Shown in pieces: positions 1 through 5,048 of a stretch of 6,153 nt of DNA. This stretch comes from JBOGZI01 sp050697275 (GTDB lineage: Bacteria > Actinomycetota > Thermoleophilia > Solirubrobacterales > 70-9): NCBI GenBank assembly GCA_050697275.1, contig JBOGZI010000137.1, forward strand, positions 1 through 6,153, read 5' to 3'. The notes beneath the pieces are model-generated. The model searched no databases and was not told the DNA's origin. It saw nothing but the letters and a program-made list of their open reading frames with translations. The position numbers were made by a program, and so were the translations under genes. Position 1 is the first letter of the stretch, and the number at the start of each line of letters is the position of its first letter.

Positions 1-858
1 CTTCCAGAGCTGCCGGAAGCCGCCCGCGAAGCAGAGCTCGCCGTCGGTCTGCATGCGGGGGGAGCAGTCGACGGTGGTGAGGCCACCCATCGGCGTGCAT
101 TCGGGGTCCGCGTTCGGATCGCAATCCGCGAGGTTGCCGTCCTTCAGCCCCGGCGGGTCCTGCTCGATCCAGCGCTGGTTCCTGTAGAGCCAGACCCTCG
201 CCTCCCCGGCCGCGTTCGGCTCGTCTCCCGCGAGGTCACGCGCGGCGTACTGCTCGTCGGTCTCCTCGGCGCCGCGCCCAAGCTCGCGGCGCGGGTAGTG
301 TCCGGTGCCGCCGACGGCGATCGCCTTGCCGGGGCCGATCCAGGCCACGGCGCCGACGTAGCCGGGGTCATCGTTCCCGACCTCGGGGCCATAGACCTGC
401 TTGATCTCGAACACGCCGTCTGGCCGGGTCGTGTAGTGATAGATCGCCGGTGCCCGCTTCGAATCGCCGACGTGCTCCTCGCCACAGTTATCGTCCGCCC
501 TCGCGAACTCGGTGTCCGTGTCGATGCACTGGTCCCCGACGAAGAAGCCCTCTTTACCGGAGCCGAAGAAGTCCGTGCCGAAGAGGTCGACGGTGAAAGG
601 AGTCGGGGATCCCTCGACGAGCTTGGACCCATCGAACACCGCCCCGCCGACCTGCCTGAACTCATCCGTTTCCTTGGGGACTGGGGTGACCTCGGTGTCG
701 CAGGCGTCCTGGCCGAGCTCCTTATTCGCCTCGATGCAGGGGTCCTCGGGCACCTCCTCGGGGGACTGGGCCTGCGCCGTCGCCGCCAGCGCCACGATCG
801 CCGTCAGCGCCGCCGTCGCGAGCACTCGTCGCCGGATCCCTGTCGCTAGGCACCTCAC
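1..858 (-). CDS. Secreted repeat-type protein of unknown function (3' end outside window)
   Basis: A frame open for 286 codons begins at GTG 858 and runs off the window edge, so the C-terminus is missing. The start is chosen because it gives a clear signal peptide: basic residues (GIRRR, 7-11), a hydrophobic Ala/Leu/Val core (about 12-28) and an AQA-Q cleavage site near residue 30. The mature protein is acidic and has several cysteines (41, 53, 111, 125, 246, 254, 265, 276). Short glycine-containing hydrophobic motifs recur, such as GFFVGDQC (104-111), AWIGPGKAIAVGG (172-184) and LCFAGGFRQLW (275-285). This spacing suits repeated beta-hairpins, as in extracellular beta-propellers, but that fold is inferred and no family is recognised. 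No Shine-Dalgarno sequence precedes the GTG; an inverted repeat abuts it instead. The gene lies 80 bp downstream of the sigma-factor gene on the same strand. Product and signal peptide are fairly sure; function is unknown. Confidence 0.8.
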   Translation of the reverse strand, partial: MRCLATGIRRRVLATAALTAIVALAATAQAQSPEEVPEDPCIEANKELGQDACDTEVTPVPKETDEFRQVGGAVFDGSKLVEGSPTPFTVDLFGTDFFGSGKEGFFVGDQCIDTDTEFARADDNCGEEHVGDSKRAPAIYHYTTRPDGVFEIKQVYGPEVGNDDPGYVGAVAWIGPGKAIAVGGTGHYPRRELGRGAEETDEQYAARDLAGDEPNAAGEARVWLYRNQRWIEQDPPGLKDGNLADCDPNADPECTPMGGLTTVDCSPRMQTDGELCFAGGFRQLWK

Positions 859-898
859 CCAGGAAGGAGAACGCGCGAGATGCAGCGGATCTTCCTGG
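859..898 (-). promoter_or_regulatory. Inverted repeat abutting the GTG start of the secreted-protein gene
   Basis: The arms CCAGGAAG (859-866) and CTTCCTGG (891-898) are perfect 8-base complements separated by 24 bases. The inner arm ends one base before the GTG start codon at 858. In the mRNA this would form a hairpin whose upstream arm holds the only Shine-Dalgarno-like bases (AGGA) and whose downstream arm is pyrimidine-rich. It could be a translational control structure, an operator or a chance match. Confidence 0.3.
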
Positions 899-938
899 AA
901 CCTGGCTCTCTGATGCCGCCCCGCAGGGGGCAAGCTCT

Positions 939-1658
939 CTAGTAGATGAGGGAGAAACGCCGCTCGCGCAGGACGACGGCCTGGCGGTGTCGCGGACGCC
1001 AGCCGAGACGGCGCTGACGGCTGCGCGGCTCGCGACCGACTGCGCGGAGTCGCTGCTCGAGGAAGCGAAGCGCCCGGTGCTGGAGCTTGGAGACGTCGTT
1101 GGGCCTGCGCCCCAGGATCTCCGCTATCTCCCCCGTGCGGAGGTCGAGCATGTAACGGAGAGCCAATACCTGCCGCTGCGCCGTGGGGAGGCGCTCGACG
1201 AAGAGCAGCAAATCTCCGTCGCTGATCCAGCGCAGCGCGCCGAGCTCGGGCTCGAGCGATCGCTCACGCCGCTCCTCGAGCTCCGCCGGATCCTCCGGCT
1301 CGACGCGGCCCCTCTTGCGAAGCTGGCTGATCGCCAGGTTGCGCGCGATCACGAACAGCCAGGCCCGGAAGGGCTGCCTGCGCTGCCGATAGCGCTGCAG
1401 CGCCTCGAGGGCCTTCATGAATACCTGCTGCGCAACGTCCTCGGCCTCATGCGGGTCGCGCAGCACGATGCGCAGGTACCCGTAGACGGAATCGAAGTAG
1501 CGCTCATAGACCTGGGCGAAGGCCTCCCGCTCGCCGCCCTGGATCCGCGCGACCAGATCCGCCGTATCGGCATCCTCGCGGCGGCGCTCGGCGTCGTCGG
1601 CGTACGGCGCCGCTCCGCGGATCGCGCGACCGATCTCGATCTCATCCCCACCCGTCAT
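939..1658 (-). CDS. ECF-type RNA polymerase sigma-70 factor
   Basis: The product directs RNA polymerase to a dedicated set of promoters, as expected of the extracytoplasmic-function sigma family. Numbered from ATG 1658 (239 aa), region 2 spans about residues 30-118, with the typical DPHEAEDVAQQVF stretch (68-80) and the FRAWLFVIARNLAISQLRK helix (97-115). An acidic linker follows. Region 4 spans about 149-207, with LPTAQRQVLALRYMLDLRTG (157-176) and the recognition-helix part RPNDVSKLQHRALRFLEQRL. A basic tail of about 30 residues closes the protein. The start is uncertain. ATG 1658 follows a promoter-like sequence suitable for a nearly leaderless mRNA. GTG 1709 would add 17 residues (starting MGCGLCGAPL), has GAGG eight bases upstream and begins only 12 bases after the vapC stop. 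Neither neighbour resembles an anti-sigma factor, so any control partner lies elsewhere or is absent. Confidence 0.9.
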   Translation of the reverse strand: MTGGDEIEIGRAIRGAAPYADDAERRREDADTADLVARIQGGEREAFAQVYERYFDSVYGYLRIVLRDPHEAEDVAQQVFMKALEALQRYRQRRQPFRAWLFVIARNLAISQLRKRGRVEPEDPAELEERRERSLEPELGALRWISDGDLLLFVERLPTAQRQVLALRYMLDLRTGEIAEILGRRPNDVSKLQHRALRFLEQRLRAVGREPRSRQRRLGWRPRHRQAVVLRERRFSLIY

Positions 1659-1697
1659 GGGCAGGGCAATCGTATGCGCCAGCGGGGCCCCGCACAA
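1659..1697 (-). promoter_or_regulatory. Candidate promoter of the sigma-factor gene with GC palindrome
   Basis: Read on the minus strand, TTGTGC (1692-1697) and TACGAT (1669-1674) are 17 bases apart and resemble -35 and -10 boxes. A start point about seven bases on would leave a leader of only about four bases before ATG 1658. The perfect 12-base palindrome GCGGGGCCCCGC (1682-1693) fills the spacer and touches the -35 box, so a repressor could bind there. The -35 match is only three of six, so this is tentative. The region would be coding if GTG 1709 is the true start. Confidence 0.3.
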
Positions 1698-1721
1698 CCC
1701 ACAACCCACTTGGTAGGCCTC

Positions 1722-2201
1722 TTAATCCGGGAGCAGCTCGAACGCCTCGCGGTGCCTTGGGCGCACGGCCCCGAAGTGACGACGGTCGAGCGTAATCAGC
1801 ACGCTCGCATCGAGGCGCTCGGCGAGCGCCACGATCGAAGCGTCGGTCCCACCGAGGGGAAAGTCGGCGTACTGCTCTACCAGCTCGGCGATCCGCGACC
1901 AGTCGTCCGCCGCGGGCGCCTCGACGTCCAGCTCGCCCACCCCCGTGAGGAAGGCCGCCTCGGCTGAGGCGCCCAGCCGGCTGCCGACGAAGTAGGTCGC
2001 CTCAGCGACGACGAGGGCTGGGATCACCAGGCGCAGCTCCAATCGCTCCAAGACGGCGAGCGACCGCTCGTGGTCGGCGTCGGAGCGGTCAGCCGCGGCG
2101 TAGAGCGGCCCAGCGTCAACGACGGCGAGAACTGCCCCACTCCCGGTCGAGCAGCGCCTCCATGTCCCGAGCCGTGTGCCGCCCGCGCCCGGCGCCCACA
2201 C
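1722..2201 (-). CDS. vapC: VapC-like PIN-domain ribonuclease toxin (RHH-antitoxin pair)
   Basis: PIN-domain proteins of VapBC systems are Mg-dependent endoribonucleases that cut RNA and arrest growth when freed from their antitoxin. The domain begins at VLAVVDAGPLYAA and shows the four expected acidic residues (numbered from GTG 2201): D29 in VVDAG, E67 in VVAEATY, D120 in GGTDASIVAL and D139 in ITLDRRHF. The gene follows vapB and overlaps its 3' end, the usual order. The start is odd: family members usually begin one to four residues before the first Asp, but the codon there (V24, 2130-2132) is GTT. The only conventional in-frame start is GTG 2201, which adds 23 residues and overlaps vapB by 86 bases. 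Translation may start there, at a non-standard codon, or the sequence may carry an error. From V24 the domain is 136 aa, normal for VapC. The toxin assignment is strong; the exact N-terminus is not. Confidence 0.85.
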   Translation of the reverse strand: MWAPGAGGTRLGTWRRCSTGSGAVLAVVDAGPLYAAADRSDADHERSLAVLERLELRLVIPALVVAEATYFVGSRLGASAEAAFLTGVGELDVEAPAADDWSRIAELVEQYADFPLGGTDASIVALAERLDASVLITLDRRHFGAVRPRHREAFELLPD

Positions 2202-2358
2202 CGGCGAACGGGATCTCGCGGCTCCCGCTTCCGGTCAGGCCAAAGTGCTCGCTCAGCGCCTCGCGGGCGACCTCGGAGACGGAGCTGTCGCGCCGCTTCG
2301 CCTCGCGCCGAAGGAGAGCGGCGAGCTGGTCGGGCAGGCTCAGTGTGGTGCGGTGCAT
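2116..2358 (-). CDS. vapB: VapB-like ribbon-helix-helix antitoxin
   Basis: This 80-residue protein should neutralise the PIN toxin encoded just downstream and repress their shared promoter. The N-terminus MHRTTLSLPDQLAALLRREA has the alternating pattern of a DNA-binding beta-strand followed by a helix. The second helix is SSVSEVAREALSEHFG (25-40), as in ribbon-helix-helix antitoxins. The C-terminal half (about 41-80) is Gly/Arg-rich, then has a short amphipathic stretch (TARDMEALLDREW) suited to gripping a toxin. ATG 2358 sits six bases after a -10-like box, so the mRNA may be leaderless; no Shine-Dalgarno sequence is present. The TGA stop overlaps the first conserved Asp codon of the toxin domain, which points to coupled translation. 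The neighbouring antitoxin on the other strand is of an unrelated fold. Confidence 0.87.
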   Translation of the reverse strand: MHRTTLSLPDQLAALLRREAKRRDSSVSEVAREALSEHFGLTGSGSREIPFAGVGAGRGRHTARDMEALLDREWGSSRRR

Positions 2359-2378
2359 ACGTGCATACTAGCACCGCA
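2349..2378 (-). promoter_or_regulatory. Promoter/operator of the minus-strand toxin-antitoxin pair
   Basis: Perfect 8-base inverted arms TGCGGTGC (2349-2356) and GCACCGCA (2371-2378) flank 14 bases. On the minus strand these contain TAGTAT (2365-2370), a -10-like box. Seven bases further lies the A of the vapB ATG (2356-2358), so a leaderless mRNA is predicted. The 8-mer GTGCATAC is repeated in tandem at 2353-2368. A palindrome covering the -10 box and start codon fits autorepression by the antitoxin or the toxin-antitoxin complex. Confidence 0.55.
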
Positions 2379-2436
2379 GTGCCGCGCGGCTTGGGATCAG
2401 AAGGACGACCCTGGGGCACCGAAATGCCACGGTCTG

Positions 2437-2457
2437 GATGGTGTAGCATGCACCATC
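2437..2457 (+). promoter_or_regulatory. Promoter/operator of the plus-strand toxin-antitoxin pair
   Basis: The arms GATGGTG (2437-2443) and CACCATC (2451-2457) are perfect inverted repeats around TAGCATG (2444-2450). TAGCAT (2444-2449) is a -10-like box, and the antitoxin ATG at 2458 starts directly after the right arm. A start point at about 2456 would leave a leader of about two bases. No good -35 match is visible around 2420-2426. The arrangement suits autoregulation by the antitoxin. Confidence 0.5.
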
Positions 2458-2706
2458 ATGCTCACCGTGCCGGAGGCAGCCCGCCGCGTCGACCGAAAGC
2501 CGGAGACGGTCCGGCGCTGGATCCGTGAGGGCAGGCTGCGCGCCCGCAAGGTGGGCACACAGCACGTGATCGAGGAGGCTGATCTGGAGGCCGCTGCGCA
2601 GGAGGCCCGGTCCCTGCCGCTGCCCAAGCGCTGGCGACGATTCGATTCGGGGCGGCCGGTCCCCGACATAGTCGCGGCCATCCACCGCTCGCGCCGCGAG
2701 CACTGA
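2458..2706 (+). CDS. Excisionase-like helix-turn-helix antitoxin of a PIN toxin
   Basis: This 82-residue protein begins MLTVPEAARRVDRKPETVRR and continues WIREGRLRARKVGTQHVIEE. That is the pattern of the excisionase/MerR-like winged helix (HTH_17 type): an LTVPEAA start, a recognition helix around residues 15-23 and a wing with RLRARKVG. Such domains are used as the DNA-binding part of some VapB-like antitoxins. The rest (about 45-82) is Arg-rich, with DLEAAAQEARSL and a final amphipathic helix (DIVAAIHRSRR) likely to contact the toxin. It overlaps the PIN gene by one base (TGATG), so translation is coupled. ATG 2458 is chosen because the domain begins there and the operator ends one base before it. 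The frame stays open upstream to 2176, but that part has no domain-like sequence and lies across vapB. It could also be called a DNA-binding excisionase, but the PIN partner argues for an antitoxin. Confidence 0.85.
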   Translation: MLTVPEAARRVDRKPETVRRWIREGRLRARKVGTQHVIEEADLEAAAQEARSLPLPKRWRRFDSGRPVPDIVAAIHRSRREH

Positions 2707-3098
2707 TGCTCGTCCTCGACGCGAGCGTCGCCTTCTCGTCCTGTGTCGCGGCCGATGGGTTCGACGTGTTCGGATCCGAGTCCCTGATCGGCCCCCCACT
2801 GATGTGGTCGGAGGCACGCTCCGCGATCCACGAGTTGGCGTGGCGGCGGCAGATAGCCCGGGAGGACGCGGAGGCGACCGCCGCGCGTTTGGAGCGGTGT
2901 CCGGTCGAGCCACGTGCTCCCGCCCGGCTGGGAGTCGAGGCCTGGCGACTTGCCGACGAGCTGGGCTGGGCCAAGACCTACGACGCCGAGTACCTGGCTC
3001 TTGCGGAGCTGCTCGGCTGCCGCTTGGTCACCCTCGACGCGCGCCTTCGCCGTGGCGCCGATCGACTCGGGTACGTCATCTCCCCTGACGAGATCTGA
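2706..3098 (+). CDS. VapC-like PIN-domain toxin (HTH-antitoxin pair)
   Basis: A 130-residue single-domain PIN protein, the usual length for a VapC toxin and so a likely RNA endonuclease held inactive by the upstream antitoxin. It starts MLVLDASVAF with the first metal-binding Asp at D5. The other expected acids are E36 in MWSEARSAIHEL, D93 in TYDAEYLALAELL and D111 in TLDARLRRGAD, with D119 as a possible additional one. All active-site positions are intact, so it is probably functional. ATG 2706 overlaps the antitoxin TGA by one base. It differs clearly from the minus-strand PIN toxin, so the two pairs are not a recent duplication. The gene is followed by a 70-base gap and then the convergent end of a membrane-protein gene. 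Confidence 0.88.
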   Translation: MLVLDASVAFSSCVAADGFDVFGSESLIGPPLMWSEARSAIHELAWRRQIAREDAEATAARLERCPVEPRAPARLGVEAWRLADELGWAKTYDAEYLALAELLGCRLVTLDARLRRGADRLGYVISPDEI

Positions 3099-3168
3099 GG
3101 CAATCTGAGGGGGCGCTTGTCCAACCGGCATCAGGCGCACGCGAGAAGGCCCTCCCGACCAACCAGTG

Positions 3169-3798
3169 TCACCGCCGAGACGGCCAGCGCTCGATCGCGT
3201 CTGATCCACGATCCGGGAACGCAACCCCGCCCGCGGCATCGCGGCCAGCGGCCGGGGCGCGCCTGGTGCTGCCTGCTGGTGCCGAGCCGGGTTGGGCAGT
3301 GGAGCCCGGGTGAGGGGCTGGGCCGCGGCGGCGTGCTCCCGGCTGCCGACGCGAAATCCAGGCTCGAGCCTGGATGACGCCGCCGATCAAGAGCAGGCTG
3401 GTGCCCGCGGCCGCAATCCAGATGCCGGTTCCCTTCGCGGCGTCATAGCTGTAGCCGGAGCTGCTGTACACCTGCTTGGAGACCTGGGTGATCGGCACGC
3501 TGCTGAGCACGAACGTGATGACCACGGCGAGCGCTCCAGCAGCAAGCAGCAGGAGCCAAGGCCCCTCGATCCTGCGAAGCGCCACCAGGCCGAGCACAAC
3601 GAACGCGATGAAGAGGAGCACGGCGTCGCCGGACTCGAGCGCCGTCCAGCCATCCAGGCTCTGCCTTGTGGTTGGCCCGCCCGTACTGCTGGCAAGGGGA
3701 ATCGTCAGCCAGGTGAAGAAGAGGCTGGCCACCAAAAGGATGGCCCCAGCGAGGCCGAGCCGTGCTGCCGCCACCGAGGGATTACGAGGCGCCGGCAT
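3169..3798 (-). CDS. Four-helix integral membrane protein with basic proline-rich tail, function unknown
   Basis: The 209-residue product has four hydrophobic segments at about 12-33, 59-75, 80-100 and 125-145. The loop between the first two (SSTGGPTTRQSLDGWTALES) and the polar loop between the third and fourth (about 101-123, with YSSSGYSY) are probably outside. An RRIEG motif after helix 2 and RRQPGARRR after helix 4 fit cytoplasmic positive charges. Residues 150-209 form a disordered Pro/Arg/Gly/Ala tail. Similar small four-helix proteins of unknown role are common in high-GC actinomycetes, but no named family is claimed. ATG 3798 lies 14 bases after the stop of the PfkB kinase gene on the same strand, with no strong Shine-Dalgarno sequence. 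Co-transcription with that kinase is likely. Confidence 0.8.
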   Translation of the reverse strand: MPAPRNPSVAAARLGLAGAILLVASLFFTWLTIPLASSTGGPTTRQSLDGWTALESGDAVLLFIAFVVLGLVALRRIEGPWLLLLAAGALAVVITFVLSSVPITQVSKQVYSSSGYSYDAAKGTGIWIAAAGTSLLLIGGVIQARAWISRRQPGARRRGPAPHPGSTAQPGSAPAGSTRRAPAAGRDAAGGVAFPDRGSDAIERWPSRR

Positions 3799-3812
3799 GG
3801 CGGGCTCTAGGG

Positions 3813-4958
3813 TCAGCCCGCCGGGCCGCGCTTGGGTCGGCGCTGGGGCTGGGTGCCCGGGGTCGAGCTGGGCTGGTCGTAGGCCGGGGTTCCCTTGCCG
3901 GGCGAGGTGGGGTCGTAGCTGCGGGTGCCGCCCGTGTGCTCGGGCTCGGCGTAGGTCTGGGTGCCCGCTGTCGGCTCCGGTATCTCAAAGGTGCGCTGGC
4001 GGGTGGGGTCGCGGCGCTGCTCGCGGCGGCGCTCCTTGGTCTCGACGTGCTCGAAGTGGGTCATCTCCCGGAAGTCGGCGACGCGGTGCTCGATCTCGCG
4101 CTCGCTGAGCCGCGCCAGCCGGCGGGCCCCGAACTCCTCGACGCAGAAGGAGGCGACCACCGAGCCGTAGGTGACGGCGCGGCGCAGGATCGCCTCGTTC
4201 AGCTCGGCGCCGGGAAAGAGATCGAGGCAGCCCATGAAGGCGCCGGCGAAGGCGTCGCCGGCGCCTGTCGGGTCGGCGATCTGCTCGAGCGGGTAGCCGG
4301 GAAGCGTGTAGTAGCCGTCCCTGGTGAGCAGCGAGCAGCCGTGGGGGCCGCGCTTCACCACCACCGCCTGCGGCCCCCAGGACATGATCTCCTGGGAGGC
4401 CTCGAGCAGCACGGGCTTATCGGTGAGGGCGCGGGCCTCGTCGTCGTTGAGCAGCACGATGTCCACCGCGCCGATCGCCTCGACCAGCGCGTCGCGCTCC
4501 AGGTGGATCCAGAAGGCGATCGAGTCGAGCGCCGACCACTTGGCCCCCTTCCACTGCTCTCGCACGGGCAGCTGGACCTTCGGGTCCATGCTCGCCAGGA
4601 AGATGCAGTCCGCCTCCCGAGCGGCCGCCGACAGCTTCGGCCTCCAGCCCTCGAACACGTTCAGCTCGGTGTCCTCGGTGTGGGCGACGAAGAGGTCGTA
4701 GTCGTAGCGGCCTCGCCAGGCGAACGTCCTCTCTCCCGAGAAGAGCTCGACCCCGGTCGTCTCTATGCCCCGCTCCGAGAGCAGGTCCATCTCGGCCTGG
4801 CCGAAGTCGTCGCCGATCGGACCCACCATCTGGGCCTCGGTGAAGCGGGAGGCGGCGAGCGCGGCGTGCACCGCTGAGCCGCCCAGCTCCCGCTCGGCCG
4901 ACCCGAACGGCGTCCTCACCGAGTCGAACGCGATCGAGCCGACGACGGCGACGCTCAC
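3813..4958 (-). CDS. PfkB/ribokinase-family carbohydrate kinase with repeat tail
   Basis: The family transfers the ATP gamma-phosphate to a sugar or nucleoside hydroxyl in the cytoplasm; the substrate here cannot be told. The start MSVAVVGSIAFDSVRTPFGS and the glycine pair ELGGSAVHAA (24-33) are the usual N-terminal sugar-binding part, followed by VGPIGDDFG (45-53). Also present are the LNDDEARAL stretch (170-178), VVKRGPHG (200-207) and the PfkB signature DPTGAGDAFAGAF (229-241) with catalytic Asp235 and its anion-hole glycines. The kinase fold ends near residue 300. The remaining 80 residues are a charged linker (ETKERRREQRR) and a Pro/Thr/Gly tail with a 12-residue period, making the protein longer (381 aa) than typical ribokinases of about 300. 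GTG 4958 has GGAGG at a spacing of six bases. The membrane-protein gene follows after 14 bases. Confidence 0.92.
   Translation of the reverse strand: MSVAVVGSIAFDSVRTPFGSAERELGGSAVHAALAASRFTEAQMVGPIGDDFGQAEMDLLSERGIETTGVELFSGERTFAWRGRYDYDLFVAHTEDTELNVFEGWRPKLSAAAREADCIFLASMDPKVQLPVREQWKGAKWSALDSIAFWIHLERDALVEAIGAVDIVLLNDDEARALTDKPVLLEASQEIMSWGPQAVVVKRGPHGCSLLTRDGYYTLPGYPLEQIADPTGAGDAFAGAFMGCLDLFPGAELNEAILRRAVTYGSVVASFCVEEFGARRLARLSEREIEHRVADFREMTHFEHVETKERRREQRRDPTRQRTFEIPEPTAGTQTYAEPEHTGGTRSYDPTSPGKGTPAYDQPSSTPGTQPQRRPKRGPAG
3843..3968 (-). repeat. Coding repeat: 12-residue periodic tail of the PfkB kinase
   Basis: In the C-terminal tail, Gly-Thr recurs at residues 332-333, 344-345, 356-357 and 368-369, and Tyr at 336, 348 and 360, an exact 12-residue (36-base) period. 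The units read GTQTYAEPEHTG, GTRSYDPTSPGK, GTPAYDQPSSTP and a partial GTQPQ. Only the G-T-x-x-Y core and prolines are kept, so this is an old, degenerate repeat, probably disordered. Confidence 0.7.
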
Positions 4959-4964
4959 GTGCGG

Positions 4965-4970
4965 CCTCCA
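4965..4970 (-). promoter_or_regulatory. Shine-Dalgarno site of the PfkB kinase gene
   Basis: TGGAGG on the minus strand lies six bases before GTG 4958. It is the best ribosome-binding site in the window and fixes the start codon. Confidence 0.75.
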
Positions 4971-4983
4971 GCTTTCAAGACAA

Positions 4984-5017
4984 CCGCTCTCTGCCTACGC
5001 ATTGGGTAGGGCAGCGG
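4984..5017 (-). terminator. Candidate intrinsic terminator after the four-cysteine secreted-protein gene
   Basis: On the minus strand, CCGCTGCCCTAC (5017-5006) can pair with GTAGGCAG (4998-4991) and AGCGG (4988-4984). This gives an eight-pair inner stem with one bulged base and a seven-base loop (ccaatgc), extended by an outer CCGC/GCGG pairing. It is followed by TTGTCTT, a weak T tract. It lies 32 bases past the TAA at 5049 and just upstream of the kinase ribosome site, so it could instead be a leader structure for the kinase gene. A smaller hairpin (GCCC, loop TGAA, GGGC; 5023-5034) precedes it. Confidence 0.35.
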
Positions 5018-5048
5018 CTCGGGCCCTTCAGGGCGAGTTCGAGGCACC

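Noticed and set aside
144..665. Minus-strand frame of 173 codons inside the first gene
   Set aside because: Its translation is Ser/Arg/Thr-rich low-complexity sequence, while the neighbouring frame gives a signal peptide and a continuous 286-residue protein.
918..931. Small GCCCC/GGGGC hairpin after the sigma-factor gene, considered as a terminator
   Set aside because: The stem has only five pairs and is not followed by a T tract in the minus-strand direction.
987..1967. Long plus-strand open frame (326 codons) across the sigma and vapC genes
   Set aside because: It is antisense to two genes with clear domain motifs, and its translation shows no domain; long antisense frames are common in GC-rich coding DNA.
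2107..2132. Programmed +1 frameshift joining vapB to vapC at CGT TGA C, like the release factor 2 site
   Set aside because: The toxin frame is +1 to vapB, but the tRNA would have to re-pair from CGT to GTT with poor complementarity, and the upstream G-rich sequence is too far away; kept only as one option in the start-codon finding.
3099..3168. Possible bidirectional terminator between the convergent PIN toxin and membrane-protein genes
   Set aside because: Only short, widely spaced pairings (GAGGG with CCCTC, GCGC with GCGC) and no T tract are seen. An 8-base direct repeat ATCTGAGG (3093-3100, 3103-3110) was also noted but has no clear role.
2397..3239. Minus-strand frame of 280 codons opposite the plus-strand toxin-antitoxin pair
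   Set aside because: It has no domain features and lies opposite an intact antitoxin-PIN pair with a one-base overlap and a matching operator.
3762..4877. Long plus-strand open frame (371 codons) opposite the PfkB kinase
   Set aside because: The minus strand carries the complete PfkB signature and a good ribosome site; the plus-strand frame is Arg/Gly/Leu-rich with no recognisable motif.
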